NCBI GenBank assembly: GCA_001970955.1
Contig: MPUH01000990.1
Location: 1-26,890 of the forward strand
DNA from: Stentor coeruleus
Taxonomy: Eukaryota > Ciliophora > Heterotrichea > Heterotrichida > Stentoridae
Reading direction: 5' to 3'
Length of the DNA stretch: 26,890 nt
Shown: positions 18,950 to 26,104 of the stretch, piece by piece
How the letters are laid out: every line of letters starts with the position of its first letter
Numbering within the stretch: the first letter of the stretch is position 1
Translations under genes and position numbers: made by a program
The notes under the pieces: model-generated
Told to the model about the DNA's origin: nothing
Database searches by the model: none
Seen by the model: only the letters and a program-made list of their open reading frames with translations

Positions 18950-19612
18950 TAATAAATATAGGTATAAATTCTTTTCTCCAAAACATAATCTTTTGTTGCT
19001 TGAAATACTTTTTCCCTTCTTCATTTGTAATAGGTAGTATAAGGAAATTATTAACTTAAAAAATATTATCAATAATATTGTATATAGGAGTTAAGCTAAA
19101 ATCTTATAAATTTAAATATATAGGAATATCTTCACCATTTTAGATACTCTTATAAATTTATATTTACTTATAATCTCACTTTCAATTCTAGCATGAGGAC
19201 TTTAACCACAAATTTCACGATGACTTATAGAAAGTTTAACAGTTTTTATAAGAATATTAATTAGGAAAAAATGAATTTTCTCTTTATGCAGTTTTAAGAT
19301 GATATTTTTTTCTGTTGTTTTTGATGTTGATATGAAATAGTTCTCTAACACTAACTTCTAGTTTGATTGGAGTGTTATTTTCGGCTATAGCTTGAGTTTT
19401 GAATACCTTGAATTCAAGTTATTAACCTTCTTTTAAAGCGATATAAATTTTGTCAACAATATCTTCATCAGACTAATTAGAGATAACATATTAAAAAAAA
19501 AAAATTTTCTGTACCACTAACATCTTTGAAATTATCTTTTTTTCTTTGCTCCAAATAATCCAGTTTTTTCGATATTTTTTTTGTTAATAATTTCTTAATC
19601 AAAATCATATAA
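18950..19612 (-). pseudogene. Decayed VPS26 copy
   Basis: This stretch aligns along its length with the intact VPS26 gene at 19747-20673. Shared landmarks include aattcttttctccaaa at the 3' end, cttgttgcttgaaata-like sequence (tttgttgcttgaaata here), gtcaacaatatcttcatcag against cccaacaatatcttcatcag, and catctttgaaa near the 5' end. All frames are broken by stops and indels, so it cannot encode retromer protein. Relative to the gene it lacks about 275 bp in the middle, corresponding to 20188-20465 and including intron 2. It lies in the same orientation directly downstream, as expected for a tandem duplication that later decayed. The divergence and AT drift indicate an old event. Confidence 0.82.
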
Positions 19613-19746
19613 ATATCTAAACTCTTTTTAAAACCCTAACACAATATCCAGCCATCATTAAAATCTTTTTTATAATCCACATAAATTTTTTTCTTATATA
19701 ATCCTTAACAACAAAATATTTTCATAATCTATTCTAATTATAATAA

Positions 19747-20673
19747 CTATAATTCTTTTCTCCAAAGTATAATCTCTTGTTGCTTGAAATATCTCCTATC
19801 TTCCTCATCAACTAAAACTAAATTAAGGAAATGTCTGACTGAAAACTTGTTATTGACATTGTAATATGTAGGAGTTAATTCAAAAGCACCTAAAAACATA
19901 CGAATTGGAATATTTTCTCCACGTACAGGTGCACCATCCATAACTTCATATTTGGCTATTGTTTCATTTTCATTAGTTGCTTGTGCTCCTGCGCCTATAG
20001 TTTCACGACGTATTATGGCTAATTCCATATATTTTATACGAATGCGGACTAATAAAAAGTACACTTTGCCTATTATGCAGTCTTTAAGATGATACTTTTG
20101 TCTGTTGTATTCGAATTCAATATGAAGACATTCTTCAATACCAACTTCCATTTTGATTGGCGTATTTTCTTCAACTTCACTTTGGGTGTTGAGTACTGCA
20201 AATTCAATTTCTTTTGTCATGTTACTTGATACCTTGCGAGCCATGGTCACTTTGATGAAGTATCTCAATTTGCAATAGCGGCCAGTGTATGTTTCATAAG
20301 ATTTCTCAACCTTATTGAACGAGAAAGGTATTGAAATGTTCTGGGTTATAGCTCCAGGAGGCTCTAGTTCTCTGGAGAGAGAAATAAAGTCGCTTGTCTG
20401 ATTTTTCTCGTATGTGATATCTGGTTAGTTTTTACCAATTCTCCCATACAACTCTATTTTAATACCTTGATGCTCGAGTTTTTTACCTTTCTTTAATACA
20501 ACATTGACTTTCCCAACAATATCTTCATCAGCCTTATTAGAACTTACAGAGTAAACAGGAAGCTGGACTTCTTTACCACTTGCATCTTTGAAAGGCACCT
20601 TTTTTCTTTGTTCTAAACCTTCTAGTTCTAATGATATCTCTCCTTTTGCCCCGAACTATATAAAAATCACCAT
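19747..20673 (-). CDS. VPS26: VPS26, retromer subunit
   Basis: Three exons (20673-20671, 20655-20436, 20420-19747) encode 298 aa. The first exon is just the ATG, followed at once by a 15-nt intron. VPS26 is the arrestin-fold subunit of the retromer core, which sorts receptors from endosomes to the Golgi or cell surface together with VPS35, VPS29 and sorting nexins. Family hallmarks are nearly unchanged: [59 protein letters not shown], and [16 protein letters not shown] near the C-terminus. The protein lacks the extended disordered tail of the yeast and human forms. A decayed duplicate lies just downstream. The PX sorting nexin at 10838-12232 could be a functional partner. Stop codon is TAG. 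Confidence 0.97.
20421..20435 (-). other. 15-nt intron 2 of VPS26
   Basis: On the coding strand it reads GTAAAAACTAACCAG. Removal joins IELYGRI to DITYEKNQT. It contains the metazoan/yeast-like branch string CTAAC with A at base 10 and is the only one of the six ending in CAG. Confidence 0.92.
20656..20670 (-). other. 15-nt intron 1 of VPS26, directly after the ATG
   Basis: On the coding strand it reads GTGATTTTTATATAG. Removal joins ATG to TTCGGGGCAAAAGG ([14 protein letters not shown]). The GTGA donor differs from the usual GTAA. The A at base 10 is present. No other ATG lies in frame near the start of the conserved protein. Confidence 0.88.
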
Positions 20674-21206
20674 TTATTATTAAGGCTATGTTGGACTTTA
20701 AAAAATTTCCTAGGTTTATTAATAAACTTTTTAACGAAATTACCTTTTCTTAGTATTAAAATAGACTTAAAACATTATAAATGTTGTGTAAATATAATGA
20801 TAAATATAATTAAGTAAAAATAACTCTTGTAGTCTTGAGCTATAAGTTTAAATATTTTGATTTCGTGCCTAAATTTTTGTATTATGTAATTTTATGAATA
20901 TTTTTTTTGTATGGGATATGTATTCTGCAATACCTAAACTCTTTTGCAAGAATTTTTACTTAGATTCTCTGTAGAAAATAATTTTTATCTTTTAGGTCTT
21001 TCAATTTGTGTAGAAAATGTCTAATAAATATATATGTTAGATGAAATTTTTTAAAAAAACATATACTAAAATAGTTTTTTTTATATTAGAATGATCCTAG
21101 TTTCAATTCAAACATGTTAAGATAATTTCTATCATAAATAAAAATACTAACAACTTTATCTATTCAATCTTATAGAAAATAAAAAAATCAGAAATCCAAA
21201 ATAGTT

Positions 21207-21611
21207 TCATATTAAATTATTACTTTTCCATTGCTTCACAACCGGAAAAATAGAATTTAAATCATCAAAATCATATGCAAGTTTTCCTTTCACATAAACT
21301 TTCTGTACTTTCCCAAGCAAATCCGCAGTCATAAACGGACAAGTTATATTAAAACTTTGTTTAAAATTTCCACAAAGTTTGCTTTCAGATGCTAATGATT
21401 ATGCTAATGATTATGAGCATATACAATCAATACCTTTCATTATGAGTAAATCCCAAAGTAGGTTGCAGTTACCATGATTTCTTATTATTGGGGAGTTTTT
21501 AAATCTAGTATTAGCAATTTTTACCATGAAACTATAGAAAAACAATTGTATAGGCAATTTTACATATGAGATTTTGATGTTTATATCTGAATTACCTGAA
21601 CAAGGTGCTTG
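21207..21611 (-). pseudogene. Interrupted Cys-containing coding relic, family unknown
   Basis: On the minus strand about 135 codons read through with coding-like protein except for two TAA codons about 60 codons from the end. The pieces include NSDINIKISYVKLPIQL, CNLLWDLLIMKGIDC, CGNFKQSFNITCPFMTADLL and GKVQKVYVKGKLAYDFDD, then IFPVVKQW and TGA. Each copy of a 12-bp tandem repeat (21389-21412) carries one of the TAAs. Excising 33 nt from GTATATG to CATTAG would remove both stops and keep the frame, but that is far longer than the introns seen here. No start or signal peptide is found upstream. The Cys spacing faintly recalls small secreted lipid-binding (ML/NPC2-type) proteins, which I cannot confirm. 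Probably a pseudogene, possibly a gene with an atypical intron. Confidence 0.5.
21389..21412. repeat. 12-bp perfect tandem duplication inside the relic
   Basis: atgctaatgatt is repeated at 21389-21400 and 21401-21412. It places a second in-frame TAA in the minus-strand relic. Confidence 0.85.
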
Positions 21612-22180
21612 CTATAAATTCTAAACTTTACCATGATATATTATAAATAATATACTATTATCAAAGATTAGATAATTTTCTGGATGGGTACTTTTATTAA
21701 AAGATTTATAAAGAAGGTAGCAAAAATAAGATTTTTTGTCGGAAGATGAATTTAATAGTTTTAAATTTGATTATTAAAATTAAAACGATGAAGATGATAG
21801 GATAGGCTATAAAAAAATACTTTGATTCTTACAACAATACTATAAATTTCGCATAATTTAAATGTTATGCAGTTATTTAATATGCATATTTCCACCAAAA
21901 AAAAAACTCATATTATATTTAATACTTCCATCTCTCCTAACAACATAAATAACTTCATTTAAATTTCCTGTTTTTTTTTGTTACATATTTATTTATCATA
22001 TCAAAATTAAAAATCACAAGCCTATAATCACAACAACATCAACCCATCATCAAAACTCCCTTAAATCTCAACTATTCACATTCTTTAACATTTTTTTCCC
22101 ATAAAAATCTCCACAAATTCCTAACCCTAAAACAAAATACAAAAACTTCCATCTATTATCAAAATAAATATAAACTTAGC

Positions 22181-22813
22181 TTAAATTCTCAATCCTGGAA
22201 CATGTGAGGCAATAATAATCCTTTGCAAAAAATTCAAGTTCTTATGCTTGCACTTAATAAATCTAAGAAACGATTCATTCTCATCTCTTATCTCCGTGAC
22301 CTTAACCTGATAATCACTTAAACTCATAAGTGAACTAGCAAAAGCAGTACCTTCATATTCATCAGGAACTGGAGAAATTATAGCTCTTGATGATTCCCCA
22401 AACATTATCCCAGATCCTTGATTATACATTGAATTCATCATACTATCAGACCCTTCTCTATTAATATTAGCAAGTATTTCTTTCATTTTCTCAGAAGCAG
22501 GGGTATTTATAGCTTGTCCAACATTTTCTAGTTCCCTTCCTTGCTGTTCAAAAAGTCTTTTGATTTCAGAGATTTGTTCTAAAAGCATTACCCCACTACT
22601 GTTTGGGGATATGTCATATGAAGAATCGTTTATGGCTTGAGTGTTACTTGTAGACTCTTCTTTTTTATGAGTTCGTAAAACATTACCTTGGATTTCAGGG
22701 TCAGAAATTTTTGCTCGGTGACCTTCAAAACTCTCTAGGTCGAAATATTTGTCCGAAAGCCCACCTTGTGAAAGCTTTCTTGGCTCTAGAGGATATTCTG
22801 AATACCTTTGCAT
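22181..22813 (-). CDS. Unrecognised 210-aa protein
   Basis: It starts MQRYSEYPLEPRKLSQGG and ends HVPGLRI with TAA. The first 75 residues are polar and probably disordered. About 75-110 forms a short amphipathic helix (LEQISEIKRLFEQQGRELE). The middle is Ser/Met/Gly-rich. The last 45 residues are a hydrophobic-basic helix pair (ENESFLRFIKCKHKNLNFLQ, then RIIIASHVPG) that look structured. No motif points to a function. Codon use is like its neighbours, and no intron is needed. Confidence 0.7.
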   Translation of the reverse strand: MQRYSEYPLEPRKLSQGGLSDKYFDLESFEGHRAKISDPEIQGNVLRTHKKEESTSNTQAINDSSYDISPNSSGVMLLEQISEIKRLFEQQGRELENVGQAINTPASEKMKEILANINREGSDSMMNSMYNQGSGIMFGESSRAIISPVPDEYEGTAFASSLMSLSDYQVKVTEIRDENESFLRFIKCKHKNLNFLQRIIIASHVPGLRI

Positions 22814-23239
22814 GTTGTAATTATTATGTAATTTGACATAGAGAGATAATGGTATATAATTGATATAATGCTGGCAATGATGAATGGGAGGAGATTTTGA
22901 ATGTTTATGATGATTTTTTGGTTTTTTTTATAGAGAGAGTGCGGAAGAGGTTGNTGATGATTTTTTGGTTTTTTTTATAGAGAGAGTGCGGAAGAGGTTG
23001 GGGCTTTGGGGTTAAGGATTATGGATAGTTTGAGGATGTGGAGGATGTGAAGAGGATTATATTGTGATGTGGAGAATATGAAGGGTATGGATGATTTAAT
23101 GATGTGAAGAATGAGGATGATGTGGATGATGTAGAGGATATAAAGGATATGAAAATGATGTGCTAGGTTTTCTTAATAGAATAAATGTATGATTTTTTAA
23201 TATTAAATGGTATATTTGTATGAAATTTTTATATACTAA
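22814..23239. other. G-rich noncoding spacer with assembly join and GA-rich degenerate repeat
   Basis: Upstream of the minus-strand gene at 22181 the plus strand is rich in G and nearly free of C. 23030-23160 is a degenerate array of gatgtg/gaggat words with rough 3- and 9-nt periodicity and no open frame with a start. The n at 22954 marks an assembly join (separate entry). Confidence 0.65.
22908..23000. repeat. 46-bp duplication around a single n (assembly join)
   Basis: 22908-22953 and 22955-23000 are identical and separated only by n at 22954. This is the expected result when two contigs that really overlap are placed side by side with a one-base gap. The true sequence probably holds one copy. 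Confidence 0.92.
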
Positions 23240-23776
23240 CTATTTTCGGCAGTTATTTATTAATGTTTGATTGAGACCTTTGAAGTAATTGACGAGGTTA
23301 GCAATTTTTTGGTGGTCTTTGGACTCAATTGCTTGCTTGAGTTCTACAATTTTTTGCACAACAGCTTCAAGAGCATTAAGACAGTTGTTGTAGTCTGTTT
23401 TCTCCAGTATTTCTTCAGGTGTATACAATTGTCCATCGATTATAATCCCTTCTTCAGTAACTTGGATATCCATATCTAATTCAGGAAATTCACCTTCAAA
23501 GCCTTCTGGAGTATTTACTATTCCTTTACATGTATCAAACCATGGTGGAAGTAGATCCCAAAATGTCTTTAATTGATTAATAGCTTCAGGTATTTTAACA
23601 CCAGTAGAAAAATCTAAAGCTATATTGAAAAGAATTGATTCAAGGACAACAGTATCAGCCAAACAATTGATAAGATTTTGTTGATTTGGTTCATTATCTT
23701 CTGTATTCGCATTATGATTGCGGGATTGAGTAACAATTATTATGGGAAATAATACAACAAGAAGCTTAAACACCAT
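23240..23776 (-). CDS. Small secreted four-cysteine protein
   Basis: The product is 178 aa. Residues 1-18 form a clear signal peptide (MVFKLLVVLFPIIIVTQS), with cleavage likely near S18. The mature part has exactly four cysteines (C38, C83, C132, C176), probably two disulfides, in a mostly helical protein with an acidic middle (about 90-125). The C-terminal half is helical (NCLNALEAVVQKIVELKQAI). Secreted small helical proteins with few cysteines are common in ciliates (secretory granule cargo, pheromone-like or cell-surface proteins), but I recognise no family. Stop codon is TAG. Confidence 0.75.
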   Translation of the reverse strand: MVFKLLVVLFPIIIVTQSRNHNANTEDNEPNQQNLINCLADTVVLESILFNIALDFSTGVKIPEAINQLKTFWDLLPPWFDTCKGIVNTPEGFEGEFPELDMDIQVTEEGIIIDGQLYTPEEILEKTDYNNCLNALEAVVQKIVELKQAIESKDHQKIANLVNYFKGLNQTLINNCRK

Positions 23777-24362
23777 TTATATAATTTTAGAATTTACTCA
23801 GAAAAGACTTTTGACAAAGGTTTAAGGCTTTTTATTTTAATTTAATATAAAATATTGTTTTAAAGGCTTTTTATTTTAATTTAATATAAAATATTGTTTT
23901 TAGAATGATGTAGATATACAATTTGTGGGATTATTTGTATGTGATTGATGAAAAAATAAGGGTTTTATGATTACAAAAATCAGAGATGATAATTTCCATC
24001 AAATTCAATATTGATTATCTTATAAACAACCTTATAAACTCTCTAATCTATCAGCTACCTATACCAGAAATACATTTTTATTTGCTTATGAAATATAAAA
24101 ATCAAAAAAAATATCTAACCTTATATAATAAAATCATACTTACCACCTAAAACCAAATTTTACTATACCTAAAGTTTCCTTAAACCTCAAAAATCATCCA
24201 AATCAAAAGCCTCATCTCACATTACCAATTATATCCTCTAAAAACTACCTCAATCATTAATCCAAAATCTCAACTTCTATCCTAAACCTTAAAATTTTTC
24301 CATCCTATCAACCATCAGCTAAACCTTCAACTAAAACCTAATCCAAAGTATGATTAATAAAA
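23777..24362. other. Noncoding interval between divergent genes
   Basis: No gene seen. The left third is AT/G-rich with a 39-bp tandem duplication, and 24000-24362 is C-rich and G-poor leading into the V-ATPase gene, as expected for the promoter side of a plus-strand gene here. Confidence 0.6.
23824..23901. repeat. 39-bp tandem duplication
   Basis: Period 39, copies at 23824-23862 and 23863-23901, almost perfect. No n separates the copies, so this could be real or a collapsed-join artefact. Confidence 0.85.
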
Positions 24363-24938
24363 ATGTCTACTTGTAGTTCATGTCAAAATGAAGCATGCTG
24401 GAATGATTGTACTTCAACCACTTGGGCAGAAATACTAAGTGCCTTAAGTCCTTATTCATGGGCTTACATAGGTTTAGGACTAGCCTTAGGTCTTTCAATT
24501 ATCGGTGCAGCTTGGGGTATTTTCCTCACAGGTTCTTCCTTAGTAGGTGCAGCAGTCAAAGCACCAAGAATTAAGTCAAAAAACTTAATCTCAGTCATTT
24601 TTTGTGAAGCTGTAGCAATCTATGGAGTAATCATAGCAATTATTCTCGAAGGTAAAATCTCAGAATTAAAAGATGGGGACTGGTCAAGTGCAGACAAAAT
24701 AAACGAAGCCCTTTATGCTGCTTTTTCTGTCTTTGGAGCTGGACTTTCTGTAGGTTTTAGTAACCTCGCATGTGGAATTGCTGTTGGGATTACAGGAAGT
24801 GGATGTGCTCTTTCTGATGCTATGTTACCTGAAACTTTCGTCAAGATACTAATCATTGAAATTTTTGGCTCTGCTATTGGACTTTTTGGGGTTATTGTAG
24901 GAATCATACAAGTCGGCAATAATAGTTTCCCTAGTTAA
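24363..24938 (+). CDS. VMA16: V-type proton ATPase proteolipid subunit c''
   Basis: The product is 191 aa. Subunit c'' (yeast Vma16, animal ATP6V0B) is part of the rotating proteolipid ring of the membrane V0 sector and carries protons into endosomes, lysosomes, food vacuoles or the contractile vacuole system. Matching blocks include LSPYSWAYIGLGLALGLS, GAAWGIFLTGSSL, VKAPRIKSKNLISVIFCEAV, and EIFGSAIGLFGVIVGIIQ. Four hydrophobic segments lie at about 32-58, 74-95, 116-145 and 157-183. Both buried glutamates are present, E82 in FCEAVAIYG and E166 in IIEIFGSA; E82 corresponds to the essential proton-carrying residue of c''. The N-terminus is short and cysteine-rich (CSSCQNEACWNDC) in place of the extra first membrane helix of the yeast protein. 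Stop codon is TAA, overlapping the neighbour's stop. Confidence 0.96.
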   Translation: MSTCSSCQNEACWNDCTSTTWAEILSALSPYSWAYIGLGLALGLSIIGAAWGIFLTGSSLVGAAVKAPRIKSKNLISVIFCEAVAIYGVIIAIILEGKISELKDGDWSSADKINEALYAAFSVFGAGLSVGFSNLACGIAVGITGSGCALSDAMLPETFVKILIIEIFGSAIGLFGVIVGIIQVGNNSFPS

Positions 24939-25153
24939 CTAGAAATATTATTTAAAAAGCCTGAGCTTGTAAAAGTTACTTCATATCTACTTGTTGGACA
25001 TGTAGATTTACTTGTATGCAGAACAGAGAAATCGAAGCCTTTGAATTCTCCTGAGCTCTCCAAGCTGACATCGTAAAAGTCAGATTCCCGCATAGTCTTT
25101 TCACTGAGGACTATTTCGTTTTCTTGAGATTTGTTTGATTCGCAGCAACCCAT
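24935..25153 (-). CDS. 72-aa protein with putative myristoyl/palmitoyl N-terminus
   Basis: It starts MGCCESNKSQENEI. Gly2 followed by Cys3 and Cys4 and a Ser six residues in is the canonical pattern for N-myristoylation and palmitoylation, so the protein is probably tethered to a membrane. The rest is Ser/Glu-rich with no domain recognised. Its TAA (24935-24937) overlaps the V-ATPase TAA (24936-24938) on the opposite strand within ttaa. Being short, it could be a chance frame, but the N-terminal signal, the tight junction and the G-rich flank upstream (typical of minus-strand genes here) support it. Confidence 0.65.
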   Translation of the reverse strand: MGCCESNKSQENEIVLSEKTMRESDFYDVSLESSGEFKGFDFSVLHTSKSTCPTSRYEVTFTSSGFLNNISS

Positions 25154-26104
25154 TAATTATTTTGTTTCTTTAAATCAGGTGAGTAAATTTGTTCATATTT
25201 GGATGTGCATATGAATGATTTTTTGGGAAATTAGGGTTTGATTATGGATTTTGAGGAGGAATTAGCAAGATTAGGAAGTATTAGATGAGGATAAGATTAT
25301 TTTGATGATTTTTAACGCGGAATTTTTGGGATTAGATAAATTAGAGAGGTTTTTTTTAGGTTTAAATAGGGAAAGTTTTATGGGCTGTAAGTGGAATTAT
25401 AAGGAAGGATTAATTGAATGATTGGAGAGTGGGAGGATATTTTTTAACTTGAAAAGAGTGGTTTTTTAGATAATGATTAGGTGGGAATTGAAATTTTTAA
25501 AGATAAAGGTGAAAGATGGGGATTTTTGAATGTGAAGAGGTGTAGGAAGATTTGAAATTTTGGATTTTGGATTTTGTGTGTGAGATGTTTTGAAAATGCG
25601 TTTTTTCAGGGATGATGAAGGAAGCATTAGGAGATTTGGGGGTTAGAGTTTTGGTTTTTTAAAGGTTTTAAAATTTTGAATGGGCTTTGAGTTTTTTATG
25701 ATTTTTTTATAAAGTTTTCTTATTGTATTTGTTAAGAAAATATGATGGGTGTTTTTAGTTAATTCTCGCTTATGTAGAAGATTGAATTTTTTTCTAATCA
25801 ACAGTATTATTTTAGTAAAATTTTATCCAAAGTTTATAAATGTTTCTTAAGTGAATCTTTCACTTATATTTATCTTTTTAAGAAATCGTATTTTAAAATT
25901 TAAACTTACTTTATTTTTTATTCATAAATTTACTCCAATATAATACAATTTTAACTCATAAAAAATATTTCATAAAAAAAGCATCCAAACTCATATAAAT
26001 ACATAAAATCTCACACAGAAAAACATAAAATCTATAATTAGTTCCTCAAACATATTCCTAATATTTTTATACTTTTTTTTTAAAAGCCCCCCAACAAATA
26101 AAAC
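25154..26104. other. Noncoding interval between divergent genes
   Basis: No gene seen. 25190-25700 is strongly G-rich and C-poor on the plus strand, with many ggag/gatgg words. 25800-26104 is C-rich and G-poor and leads into the helicase gene. Confidence 0.65.

Larger units (their letters stand above)
20674..22180. other. Noncoding interval with a gene relic
   Basis: Apart from the relic at 21207-21611, nothing is recognisable. 21660-21800 is G-rich and 21840-22180 is C-rich on the plus strand, the same left-to-right switch as in other intervals here. Confidence 0.6.

Noticed and set aside
23030..23160. GA-rich repeat as the coding region of an acidic protein
   Set aside because: Short Asp-rich readings exist but no frame stays open from a start codon, and stops fall in all frames.
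24121..24140. catacttaccacc resembling the 5' end of U1 snRNA
   Set aside because: It sits in the C-rich promoter side of the V-ATPase gene, the match stops after about nine bases and no U1 stem-loops follow.
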